Shown: in pieces, positions 54,300 to 62,135 of the stretch
Layout of the letters: each line of letters starts with the position of its first letter
Position numbering within the stretch: position 1 is the stretch's first letter
From: Arachidicoccus terrestris
GTDB taxonomy: Bacteria > Bacteroidota > Bacteroidia > Chitinophagales > Chitinophagaceae
DNA: 64,000 nt
Direction of reading: 5' to 3'
Assembly (NCBI RefSeq): GCF_020042345.1
Contig: NZ_CP083387.1
Location: forward strand, 186,001 to 250,000
The notes under the pieces: model-generated
Told to the model about the DNA's origin: nothing
Databases searched by the model: none
Seen by the model: only the letters and a program-made list of their open reading frames with translations
Made by a program: the position numbers and the translations under genes

Positions 54300-54773
54300 T
54301 TATTGTGGATGGATTTCAAAAACAGCCTCAATTTCCACAGGAATATTATCGGGTAAGGTACCCATACCCACCGCACTGCGAACGCCGACACCGTTTTCCT
54401 GTCCCCATACTTCTCTGAAAAGTTCACTGCATCCATTGATCACATAGGGGTGTCTGGCAAAATCGGGTGTGGCATTCACCATTCCGAGTACTTTGACCAC
54501 CCGTTTCACACGATTTAGGCTGCCCAGCGTTTTTTTAATCGTTGCCAGCATGGCCAGCCCCACCTGGCGGGCAGCAAGTTTGCCTTTTTCTACATCCAGA
54601 TCTGCTCCTACGCGACCAATGATTAGCGAGCCATCTTCCTGAACCGTACCATGTCCGGAGAGGTATAGAAAGTCCCCAACGATCAGACTGGGTTTATAAA
54701 CACCTAAAGGTTCAGGAGCAGGTGGCAAGACAAGTCCTGTCGCTGCAAAGCGCTCTTCTGCACTTTCTGACAT
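54300..54773 (-). CDS. RidA-family protein (enamine/imine deaminase type)
   Basis: 157 residues from the ATG at 54773 (MSESAEERFAATGL); the frame opens 27 codons earlier without a recognisable extension. Family features: GVYKPSLIVGDFLYLSGHG, EKGKLAARQVGLAMLATIKK, VVKVLGMVNATPDF, GVGVRSAVGMGTLPDNIPVE with the conserved arginine, and IEAVFEI. RidA proteins hydrolyse reactive enamines/imines left by PLP-dependent serine and threonine dehydratases. Its place directly before the fold-III PLP gene (10-base gap) matches that role. Confidence 0.9.
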   Translation of the reverse strand: MSESAEERFAATGLVLPPAPEPLGVYKPSLIVGDFLYLSGHGTVQEDGSLIIGRVGADLDVEKGKLAARQVGLAMLATIKKTLGSLNRVKRVVKVLGMVNATPDFARHPYVINGCSELFREVWGQENGVGVRSAVGMGTLPDNIPVEIEAVFEIHPQ

Positions 54774-54875
54774 ATCATGATTATTTTTTATAATTGATTC
54801 AATGACGTTTAGCCATCTACAGTCAAATTTACGCCATTCATACCGGCCAGCCAATCTATTGGCTGCGTTTAAAAA

Positions 54876-56180
54876 CTATTTAACGATAAGATGCAGTATA
54901 AATACACCGGCCAGCCCGGTCACTGATACGATGGTTTCCATCACGGACCAGGATTTAAAGGTATCTTTCATAGTCAAATTAAAATATTCCTTAAACAGCC
55001 AGAAGCCCGAGTCATTTACGTGGGAAAAAAACAGGCTTCCCGCGCCGATGGAAAGCACCATAAGGTTAGGATTAATCTGACTATGCAGTGTAAGTGGCGC
55101 CATAAAGCCCGCAGCGGTAAGACCGGCTATCGTGGCAGAGCCAACTGCCAGACGGATGATGGCCGCCATCAGCCAGCCCAGGATCAGCGGGTGTATCGGC
55201 CAGTGATGAATGCTCCGGGCAATGGCGGCACTGACACCACTGTCTGCCAATACCTGATTTAAAGCACCGGCACCGGCGATCACCAGTAATATAATCGCGA
55301 TATCCTTGATAGCAGCGCCATACATGTCAGCGATCTTCCGCATCGAGATGCCCTGAAAATAACCCAGTGACAGTGTCGCTACAATGATACAAAAGATCAT
55401 GACAAAGGAAGCATTACTGACAAACCCGGTCCACACCGCATCGGGAAACTGCCATTTTAAAGCGGCCCCAGCCATAAGCATCAAAACAGGTAATAGCGCT
55501 GTAACAAAGCTATTGAATTTACCCGGCATAACACCCTCGCCCATCGGCTTGGGAATAAAACTTTCCAGCGGGCTCGAAGGTATTTTACGCAGGTATCTGC
55601 AAAACAAAGGGCCGGCTAATAAAAGCGCCGGAATCGCCAGTATCAATCCATACAGCAACGTCGTTGTGATACTGCCATGCAATTGCTGCACCAGGGCGGT
55701 GGGCGCCGGATGTGGCGGCAAAAATCCATGCGTAACAGATAATGCGGCCAGCATCGGCAAACCAGTCGCCACAGCAGGTAATTTATATTGATAGGTTACT
55801 GAGAATATCAGTGGTACTACTAAGACAAAACCCACTCCGTAAAACAGGGATATCCCCATCACAAATCCGGTAATCATTAGCGCCCAGTGCACATACTTGG
55901 TCCCAAAATAGCGGATCATCTGACTGGCAATCTGCTCCACTGCGCCGCTTTCTGCGATGATTTTACCGAACATGGCGCCCAGGGTAATAATAATGATCAG
56001 TGCCCCCATCATATTACCGATTCCTTTTTCTATGGAAGGGATGATAGCGGTCGCAGGTAGCCCAAACAAAAAACCGGCAATGATCGATACAAATAAAAAG
56101 GCTAGAAAAGCATTTAGCTTTAACCAGGAAATTAGAATAATCAATAATGCAATACAAAGGAATATCAGAAGAAAGGTCAT
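54876..56180 (-). CDS. GntP-family proton symporter (gluconate/D-serine type)
   Basis: 434 residues and about twelve membrane segments. The GntP pattern is visible in GFLFGLPATAIIPSIEKGIG, IIIITLGAMFGKIIAESGAV, GFLPPHPAPTALVQQLHGSI (the conserved HPxP loop) and GAGSLFFSHVNDSGFWLFKE near the C-terminus. The family includes gluconate permeases and DsdX, a D-serine transporter. As first gene of the operon with RidA, a D-amino-acid PLP enzyme and a dipeptidase, a D-serine-like substrate is more likely than gluconate; no gluconate kinase is near. Confidence 0.9.
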   Translation of the reverse strand: MTFLLIFLCIALLIILISWLKLNAFLAFLFVSIIAGFLFGLPATAIIPSIEKGIGNMMGALIIIITLGAMFGKIIAESGAVEQIASQMIRYFGTKYVHWALMITGFVMGISLFYGVGFVLVVPLIFSVTYQYKLPAVATGLPMLAALSVTHGFLPPHPAPTALVQQLHGSITTTLLYGLILAIPALLLAGPLFCRYLRKIPSSPLESFIPKPMGEGVMPGKFNSFVTALLPVLMLMAGAALKWQFPDAVWTGFVSNASFVMIFCIIVATLSLGYFQGISMRKIADMYGAAIKDIAIILLVIAGAGALNQVLADSGVSAAIARSIHHWPIHPLILGWLMAAIIRLAVGSATIAGLTAAGFMAPLTLHSQINPNLMVLSIGAGSLFFSHVNDSGFWLFKEYFNLTMKDTFKSWSVMETIVSVTGLAGVFILHLIVK

Positions 56181-56257
56181 GTACGTAGGTCTTTAAAAAT
56201 CTGCAAAAAACAACCCTTGAAAAGACTACAAGATAAGTCAAAAATCCATTATAACCA

Positions 56258-56686
56258 TTAAGATCTCTCCCAGGGTTCCACCGCTCCTTGGATTGTCCTA
56301 AAAATAGCAAAGTGCTCTATTAGTTGCACAGCCATGAACCTGTTATAATAATCGCTGTCTCTGATTTTTAACTTACGCAACAGATGCATTTGTTCGTATT
56401 GGAGCTGACCGCTGGTAACAGTCATGGCAAGCCTGTTTCTATAGGGACCTATTTTATCCCGGTCAAAGTGATAGCCTCGCAAAGCGGCCTCTGCATGCAC
56501 TTCAGACAAATACTGATTTATCCCCGAAACTGGATCCTTCAACGCTTTAAACCGAATCAACTGCGGATGGTTTCTGTACCCTTTCGTATTGCCTTCCAAC
56601 ACATGCTTCGCCAGCAAGGCTTCGCGCCAAAGCGCGACCAGCCCTTTGCTGTCAAGATATTTTGGATGCAGTGACCACAGCCGCAT
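56258..56686 (-). CDS. Pyrimidine-dimer DNA glycosylase/endonuclease V-like protein
   Basis: 142 residues. The N-terminus MRLWSLHPKYLDSKGLVALW, then REALLAKHVLEGNTKGYRNH and PQLIRFKALKDPV, is characteristic of the bacterial branch of the Pyr_excise family. T4 endonuclease V uses an N-terminal threonine as nucleophile; here residue 2 is arginine, so activity on pyrimidine dimers is not assured. C-terminal histidine- and glutamate-bearing helices (RFMAVQLIEHFAIFRTIQ) complete the fold. Cytosolic, single gene between two minus-strand units. Confidence 0.75.
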   Translation of the reverse strand: MRLWSLHPKYLDSKGLVALWREALLAKHVLEGNTKGYRNHPQLIRFKALKDPVSGINQYLSEVHAEAALRGYHFDRDKIGPYRNRLAMTVTSGQLQYEQMHLLRKLKIRDSDYYNRFMAVQLIEHFAIFRTIQGAVEPWERS

Positions 56687-56747
56687 ATTAAAGGTTTATA
56701 ACGTTGAAGGAATTGCACGCTTAAATACAAAAACGGTGCAGTTTCGT

Positions 56748-57467
56748 TTACGGCAAATAAGGCTTAAGAATGCCGATCCATTTATGATATCCCTTAATAT
56801 TCAGATGCAACCCGTCTTCGGTCAGATCTGCCATAAGTTTACCGGACGAATCCAGGAAGGCCGGATAGATATCAATAATCTGGATGTTTTCCCGCTGGCC
56901 CATTTTTTTAATCTGCTGATTGATCCACTGTATATGCTGATCTTTGTTATAGTGATTCTTAAACGCCTTAAAATCTTTATTGACAGGAAGCAGGGTTTCA
57001 AAGTAGATCTTCGTTTGCGGGCTGTTCTGCTTAATCTGGCGGACGATTTTGTAGTAATTGCCGACAATGACCGTATCGGGTATATTTCTGGAAACATCAT
57101 TAATGCCGATAAGAATAAATACTTTTCTGGGATGCCCCTCCCAGACTTCTTTTAGCCGCTGCAATACACCAAAAGTGATATCCCCGGAAATACCTCTGTT
57201 TCGTACATCCTGCCTGCCAAGTAATTCCTGCCAGTTCCCCCTTGCGGTAATACTATTTCCCAGAAAATAGATATCAGAGGATTTATCCGGAAAGCTCTTG
57301 AATGCCTCGGCATGTAAGTGATAATCCTTCGGACGATAGGTGCTGTCCCATTTAGGCGTGGATGTAGGGGGCGCTGTGGCATTCACCTGGGCCTGGATCG
57401 AAGACAGCCCATAAAAACCCAGCATTACAGATAAAACAAGCGGACGCAAAATCGTGTTCTTTTTCAT
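56748..57467 (-). CDS. Exported SGNH/GDSL hydrolase
   Basis: 239 residues with a signal peptide (LSVMLGFYGLSSIQAQ). The four SGNH blocks are clear: IYFLGNSITARGNW (GNS replacing GDS), NRGISGD (Gly), IGINDVSRN (Asn) and LTEDGLHLNIKGYHKW (Asp-x-x-His). The pattern resembles rhamnogalacturonan- or sialate-acetylesterase-like and PAF-acetylhydrolase-like families. Likely removes acetyl groups from glycans in the periplasm. It is not operonic with neighbours: the upstream MarR gene diverges. Confidence 0.85.
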   Translation of the reverse strand: MKKNTILRPLVLSVMLGFYGLSSIQAQVNATAPPTSTPKWDSTYRPKDYHLHAEAFKSFPDKSSDIYFLGNSITARGNWQELLGRQDVRNRGISGDITFGVLQRLKEVWEGHPRKVFILIGINDVSRNIPDTVIVGNYYKIVRQIKQNSPQTKIYFETLLPVNKDFKAFKNHYNKDQHIQWINQQIKKMGQRENIQIIDIYPAFLDSSGKLMADLTEDGLHLNIKGYHKWIGILKPYLP

Positions 57468-57676
57468 CAGAAAAAATTTTGAAATGAGTAATGATGCGTT
57501 AAATGGGGGTCATGAAGATAGGGCATCAACGGGAAAATCTGCATACAAAGCGCCATAAACCTGTAAATTTCAAGACAGACGCACTATAAATTATTGATTA
57601 TAAACAATTTAAAAAGAACGCCATACTGACGGTATCCCTCATGCGAAACCTACTTTATGAAATCTTTCACATTATT

Positions 57677-57711
57677 TATTTGTTGCAACAAATATTGTTG
57701 CCTTATCTTTG
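57677..57711 (+). promoter_or_regulatory. MarR gene promoter containing an 18-bp palindromic operator
   Basis: TATTTGTTGCAACAAATA at 57677-57694 is a perfect palindrome. It contains the -33 element (TTTG 57679-57682, 21 bases to TATCTTTG at 57704-57711; or TTG 57683-57685, 18 bases). A further half-site TTGTTGC follows at 57696-57702. A MarR dimer bound here would cover its own promoter, indicating autorepression. Confidence 0.65.
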
Positions 57712-57715
57712 CACT

Positions 57716-58168
57716 ATGAAAATAGAAAACGCCATCAAACAATCAAGTTTTTCCAGTGGTTATCACAAAGCACTGGTTAATCTGATCTACACGGGAAACT
57801 GGGTGCGGGATGAGCAGATGAAAGTATTTAAAGAATTTGGCCTGCTGCCCCAGCACTTTAATGTGTTGAGGATTATTAAAGGCAGCATGCCCAGCCCCAT
57901 TGCGCCTAAAGACATTAAAGAAGTTTTAATAGACAAGGCAGGGGATTTAACAAGGCTCATTGACAAGCTGGAGAAAATGGGTTACGTAAAACGCAATCTT
58001 TGCCCTTCCAATCGCAGGCAGATTGATATCAGTATGACAGACAAAGGTCTGCAGCTGCTGGAAATGCTTCAGACACCTCTAGACGAATTTACCGCCAGGA
58101 TACAAGCAAACATCACCGAAAAAGAAGCGGAAACACTGAGTAACCTGCTGGACGCCTTGAGAGGATAA
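57716..58168 (+). CDS. MarR-family transcriptional regulator
   Basis: 150 residues from the ATG at 57716 (MKIENAIKQSSFSSG). The frame opens at 57641, but the promoter lies inside that extension. The winged helix-turn-helix is at about 45-110: LPQHFNVLRIIKGS, IKEVLIDKAGDLTRLIDKLE, KMGYVKRNLCPSNRRQIDIS and MTDKGLQLLEML. The -7 element ends 4 bases before the ATG, so the mRNA is probably leaderless or nearly so. It precedes yceI (76 bases) and a DoxX gene, a common set in Bacteroidota, and may regulate them as well as itself. Confidence 0.9.
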   Translation: MKIENAIKQSSFSSGYHKALVNLIYTGNWVRDEQMKVFKEFGLLPQHFNVLRIIKGSMPSPIAPKDIKEVLIDKAGDLTRLIDKLEKMGYVKRNLCPSNRRQIDISMTDKGLQLLEMLQTPLDEFTARIQANITEKEAETLSNLLDALRG

Positions 58169-58244
58169 TTAAAATTTAATTCTTTAAAAACAGGCCAATA
58201 TCGACTTTTAATTAATTTCAAAAAAAAATAAAATCAACAAAATT

Positions 58245-58781
58245 ATGGCAACGCAAAAATGGATTTCTGACCCTACACACAGTGAACTCCAATTCAAAGT
58301 AAAACATCTGATGATCAGTAAAGTTACCGGTAGTTTTAACGACTTTACCGTACAGGCTGAAACAGACAGTGAAGACTTTCACAATGCCTCAGTAAAGGCA
58401 AAAGTACAGTTAGGGTCGGTTTCCACGGGACAGACAGATCGTGACAACCACCTTAAGTCAGCTGACTTCTTTGATGTGGAAGCAAATCCGACGATGGACT
58501 TCACTTCCTCCAGTTTTGAAAAGAAAGGGGACGATGAATATGTACTGAATGGTGAACTGACAATTAAAGGTATTACCAAACCCGTACAATTGAAACTGGA
58601 ATATGGCGGAACAGCTATAGATCCCTGGGGTAATACGAAAGCTGCTTTCAGCATTGACGGCAAAATCAGCCGTAAAGAATGGGGGCTTACCTACAACGCT
58701 CCTTTGGAAGCCGGCGGTGTCATGATCGGTGATGAGGTAAAGATCCTGGGTGAAATTCAGTTAACTAAATCAGCGGAATAA
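58245..58781 (+). CDS. YceI-family lipid-binding protein
   Basis: 178 residues, a single YceI lipocalin-like beta-barrel without signal peptide. Landmarks are WISDPTHSELQFKVKHLMIS, FDVEANPTMDFTSSSFEKK, LNGELTIKGITKPVQLKLEY, GGTAIDPWGNTKAAFSIDGK and ISRKEWGLTYNAPLEAGGVM. YceI proteins bind isoprenoid-type lipids and are often stress-induced. The lack of a signal suggests a cytosolic form. It lies between a MarR regulator and DoxX with its own terminator. Confidence 0.93.
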   Translation: MATQKWISDPTHSELQFKVKHLMISKVTGSFNDFTVQAETDSEDFHNASVKAKVQLGSVSTGQTDRDNHLKSADFFDVEANPTMDFTSSSFEKKGDDEYVLNGELTIKGITKPVQLKLEYGGTAIDPWGNTKAAFSIDGKISRKEWGLTYNAPLEAGGVMIGDEVKILGEIQLTKSAE

Positions 58782-58816
58782 CGCGTATTACCGATCAGGT
58801 AATATTTAAAAACAGT

Positions 58817-58885
58817 CAGGCCGGAAAGAGTTCCGGAAGAAATGTGGCGGTCATGATAATGCAGCGTCTCTGTCCGGTCTGCTTT
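58817..58885 (+). terminator. Terminator-like stem after yceI
   Basis: CAGGCCGGAAAGAG at 58817-58830 pairs with CTCTGTCCGGTCTG at 58868-58881 with two mismatches, followed by CTTTTT. An inner hairpin (CCGGAA/TTCCGG, 58821-58836) competes. Reasonable intrinsic terminator for yceI. Confidence 0.5.
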
Positions 58886-58915
58886 TTAATCAGAAAAATC
58901 TTTTAATTGTACTTT

Positions 58916-59365
58916 ATGCTCATTGAAAAGACAAACACCCAGAACTGGGTACCACTATTTGCCCGTCTGGCGATATTTTTATCCATCTTCCCACATGGTG
59001 CACAAAAATTATTTGGCTGGTTCGGCGGGGCTGGATTCAGTGCTACTATGCAGGGATTAACCACTGGTATGGGACTGCCTGCCTTTATTGTTTTTCTGGT
59101 AATTATTATAGAATCCATTGGAACATTGTTTATCCTACTGGGCCTGTTTACCAGAATTTCTTCGGCAGCCGTTATGATTAACTTTCTCGGCGTTGTCTTA
59201 ACGGTTACCATACACAGCGGCTATTTTATGAACTGGAGTGGCCAGGCCGGTAAAGGAGAAGGTCTGGAATATTTTATCCTGCTATTCGCCTTACTGATCA
59301 TCCTATTAATCCGGGGTGGTGGTAAGGCCAGTATGGACGGACTGCTGTTCAACAAAAAAAATTAA
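58916..59365 (+). CDS. DoxX-family membrane protein
   Basis: 149 residues from the ATG at 58916; a TTG three codons earlier also opens the frame. Four membrane segments with the DoxX pattern: PLFARLAIFLSIFPHGAQKL, FGWFGGAGFSATMQGLTTGM, IIIESIGTLFILLGLFTRIS and YFILLFALLIILLIRGGGKA. DoxX proteins are inner-membrane components tied to quinone or thiol redox stress in several bacteria. The MarR-YceI-DoxX arrangement suggests a redox or membrane-stress response. Confidence 0.9.
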   Translation: MLIEKTNTQNWVPLFARLAIFLSIFPHGAQKLFGWFGGAGFSATMQGLTTGMGLPAFIVFLVIIIESIGTLFILLGLFTRISSAAVMINFLGVVLTVTIHSGYFMNWSGQAGKGEGLEYFILLFALLIILLIRGGGKASMDGLLFNKKN

Positions 59366-59411
59366 AAAGCAGTCATAAATAAGAGGTCTTGATTTTTACC
59401 TATTATAGCCC

Positions 59412-59456
59412 GAAAGCCGCTAAGATTATTCTACTCCATACTTAGTGGCTTTCTTT
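59412..59456 (+). terminator. Terminator after the DoxX gene
   Basis: GAAAGCCGCTAAG at 59412-59424 pairs with CTTAGTGGCTTTC at 59441-59453 (13 pairs, one G-U), followed by TTTA. Probable intrinsic terminator. Confidence 0.65.
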
Positions 59457-59462
59457 ATGCCG

Positions 59463-59507
59463 ACCGTTTTGATCATCAGAACATCGCGTCTGAAACGGTT
59501 AACTTTG
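59463..59507 (+). promoter_or_regulatory. Promoter region of the LLM flavoprotein gene with inverted repeat
   Basis: TAACTTTG at 59500-59507 is an exact -7 element. ACCGTTT at 59463-59469 is repeated inverted as AAACGGT at 59493-59499, directly abutting it. The arms, 23 bases apart, could be an operator. A TTTG at 59468-59471 is too far (28 bases) for a standard -33. Confidence 0.4.
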
Positions 59508-59535
59508 TATTCCCACTTTAAAATCCATATTCATT

Positions 59536-60558
59536 ATGAAAAAAATAGGATTTTTATCTTTTGGTCACTGGGCTGACCATCCTTCATACAATGTCAGAAC
59601 AGCCAGTGATACTTTGCTTCAATCTATTGATCTGGCAGTAGCGGCTGAACAGTTGGGTATCGATGGCGCGTACTTCAGGGTACATCATTATGCCACACAG
59701 CTGGCTTCCCCTTTTCCCTTATTAGCCGCTATTGGTGCCAAAACCAGTACCATTGAAATTGGTACCGGTGTCATTGATATGCGTTATGAAAACCCGCTAT
59801 ACATGGTGGAAGATGCCGGTGCGGCCGATTTAATTGCTGGGGGCCGTCTGCAGCTCGGCATCAGCAGGGGATCTCCTGAGCAGGTTATCGATGGATGGCG
59901 CTATTTTGGATATGAACCGCGTGAGGGCGAAACCGGTGCCGACATGGGGCGCCGTCACGGTGTGGAGTTTCTACAGAAACTCGACGGTGCCGGCTTCGCA
60001 ACGCCTAACCCTAACCCTATGTTTCCTAACCCTCCGGGCCTGCTCCGGCTGGAACCGTACGCCGAGGGATTGCGCGATCGAATTTGGTGGGGAGCCGCCT
60101 CGAATGCCACAGCCGTCTGGGCGGCAGAAATGGGTATGAACCTGCAAAGCTCTACCCTGAAACTAGATGAAAGTGGCAAGCCATTCCATATACAGCAAGC
60201 TGAACAAATCAGGTTATACAAGGATGCCTGGAAAAAAGCGGGCCATAAGCGCACGCCACGGGTTTCTGTAAGCCGGTCTATTTTCGCGCTGGTAAATGAC
60301 ATGGACCGGGCATACTTTGGCCATGAACGTCAACAGCGGGACCAGGTAGGCATGCTGGAAAAGGACACCAGGGCCATCTTTGGCAGAAGCTATACCGCGG
60401 AGCCGGATCAGCTGGTCAAAGAGCTGGCAACAGATGAAGCGATCCAGGAGGCCGATACACTCCTTTTAACGATACCGAACACACTGGGTGTCGAATACAA
60501 TACCCATGTACTTTCTTCTATTTTGAAATATGTCGCCCCTGAACTGGGCTGGCGGTAA
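59536..60558 (+). CDS. LLM-class flavin-dependent oxidoreductase
   Basis: 340 residues, a luciferase-like barrel. Features are KKIGFLSFGHWADHPSYNVR, AAEQLGIDGAYFRVHHYATQ, PFPLLAAIGAKTSTIEIGTG, VIDMRYENPLYMVEDAGAAD and GGRLQLGISRGSPEQVIDGW. These match bacterial LLM oxidoreductases that use reduced FMN, as supplied by a separate reductase. The substrate is unknown and no reductase gene is adjacent. It has its own promoter and is convergent with the MFS gene. Confidence 0.88.
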   Translation: MKKIGFLSFGHWADHPSYNVRTASDTLLQSIDLAVAAEQLGIDGAYFRVHHYATQLASPFPLLAAIGAKTSTIEIGTGVIDMRYENPLYMVEDAGAADLIAGGRLQLGISRGSPEQVIDGWRYFGYEPREGETGADMGRRHGVEFLQKLDGAGFATPNPNPMFPNPPGLLRLEPYAEGLRDRIWWGAASNATAVWAAEMGMNLQSSTLKLDESGKPFHIQQAEQIRLYKDAWKKAGHKRTPRVSVSRSIFALVNDMDRAYFGHERQQRDQVGMLEKDTRAIFGRSYTAEPDQLVKELATDEAIQEADTLLLTIPNTLGVEYNTHVLSSILKYVAPELGWR

Positions 60559-60571
60559 GAGCTCTAAAAAG

Positions 60572-60626
60572 AGCCGTATAATGATAAAGCCCCTTTTTGA
60601 ATCAGGGGCTTTATCATTATACGGCT
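60572..60626. terminator. 22-bp perfect inverted repeat between convergent genes
   Basis: Bases 60572-60593 are the exact reverse complement of 60605-60626, with an 11-base loop. On the minus strand the stem is followed by CTTTTTAG, which suits termination of the sugar transporter gene. On the plus strand no T-run follows, but the stem alone may stop or stabilise the LLM transcript. Confidence 0.75.
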
Positions 60627-60634
60627 ATCGCCTA

Positions 60635-61978
60635 TCACAAGCCGGCATACATAGACTCAACCTTCTCCAGGGACACGCCCTTGGTTTCAAAGACATATTT
60701 CGCCACAAAGGCAATCATTAAAAAATTGATAACACCATAAATAAAGAAGGTCACCGGTGCGCCCATTTCCGATAACATCACCGGAAACGTCCAGGATACA
60801 ATGGCATTGGCTGTCCAGTTGCCAAATATGGCAAAAGAAGTGGCACTACCCCTGATCTTATTAGAGAATATCTCAGCTACATATACCCAGAGAACCGCCC
60901 CCCAGGTACAGGCAAAAGCGGCGATATAGACAAAGATGGCCCCCAGGACCCAATAATTATCCAGATTATCCGTATAAAACAGCGTACCCACCACGACCAT
61001 ACAAATACCCATAACAGCAGAACCGGTCAACAACAATTTCTTACGGCCGATTCTATCAATCAACCAGAAAGCTATAATTGTAAAAATCAGGTTTACAACC
61101 CCTGTCAGTACCGTCTGAAAAAGCACACTGCCACCCACATGGGTCTTTTCAAAAATTAAGGGTGCATAATAGAAAATAATATTGATGCCCGTTAATTGCG
61201 CAATAGCCGCAAAGATCACCCCGATCCAGACCACCTTTCTGTATTTAGGTGAAAAGATTTCCATAAAACGGAGTCCTTGTTTATCCGCAGCAATATCCAT
61301 CTGTACGGTTTCCAATTCCTCTTTCGCCTTTACTTCTTCATAGATCTTACCAAAAATAAGGTGCGCATGATCGTGGCGCTCCCTTTGGATCAACCAACGG
61401 GGACTTTCAGGGACAAACATGAGTAATATAAAGAAGATGACAGACGGGATCACTGCGGCAGCCAGCATATAGCGCCACGTGTTTTCAGGCGTTAAAAAAG
61501 ACCATCCGGCGCTGTCAATAAAATAATTTGAGATAAAAGCCAGTAATATACCCATTACAATGGCCAGTTGTTGGCTCATACCCAGCCTGCCCCGATATTC
61601 AGCAGGGGCCACTTCAGAGATATAAATGGGCGCCAGCGTAGAGGCCATTCCGATGGCCAGGCCGCCAATAAAACGATACAGCACCAGCGCTTCATAGCTT
61701 CCCGCAATCCCGCTGCCAATGGCTGCTACGACATATAAAACAGCGGTCACCAACATCATCAGTTTACGACCATACCTGTTGGCCAGATTTCCGGCAAATA
61801 AGGCACCCGGAATGCAACCAATGGAAGCTGCAGCCACCACCAGGCCAATCGCATTATCATCCAAAGAAAAATAAGTGCGCAGTGCGGGGATCGTTCCGGC
61901 AATGACCGCTGTATCAAACCCGAAGAGCAGTCCGCCGATGGCTGCCACTGCAGAAATCAGAATGGTATATTTTTTCAT
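60635..61978 (-). CDS. MFS sugar-porter family transporter (XylE-like)
   Basis: 447 residues with twelve membrane segments. The sugar-porter signatures are present: LFGFDTAVIAGTIPALRTYF in helix 1, GNLANRYGRKLMM in loop 2-3, PIYISEVAPAEYRGRLGMSQ, VPESPRWLIQRER after helix 6, LTGINIIFYYAPLIFEK (QLTGIN motif of helix 7) and DRIGRKKLLL. Proton-coupled uptake of xylose, glucose or arabinose is typical. No kinase or isomerase gene is next to it. The C-terminus FETKGVSLEKVESMY matches the PETKG motif in altered form. Confidence 0.93.
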   Translation of the reverse strand: MKKYTILISAVAAIGGLLFGFDTAVIAGTIPALRTYFSLDDNAIGLVVAAASIGCIPGALFAGNLANRYGRKLMMLVTAVLYVVAAIGSGIAGSYEALVLYRFIGGLAIGMASTLAPIYISEVAPAEYRGRLGMSQQLAIVMGILLAFISNYFIDSAGWSFLTPENTWRYMLAAAVIPSVIFFILLMFVPESPRWLIQRERHDHAHLIFGKIYEEVKAKEELETVQMDIAADKQGLRFMEIFSPKYRKVVWIGVIFAAIAQLTGINIIFYYAPLIFEKTHVGGSVLFQTVLTGVVNLIFTIIAFWLIDRIGRKKLLLTGSAVMGICMVVVGTLFYTDNLDNYWVLGAIFVYIAAFACTWGAVLWVYVAEIFSNKIRGSATSFAIFGNWTANAIVSWTFPVMLSEMGAPVTFFIYGVINFLMIAFVAKYVFETKGVSLEKVESMYAGL

Positions 61979-62135
61979 GTGCGCTTTTTGAGAAACTGTG
62001 CCTTAATCGGCCTATTAAATCAAATGCGCATCAATTTAACGCTTTTTCCTAATTTTTAACGAACAAGAGCGCTCATTTGGAATCCATTCACAAGCAGCCA
62101 ATATAAATCAGCTAAACAGCGCTCAGCAGACCTGT

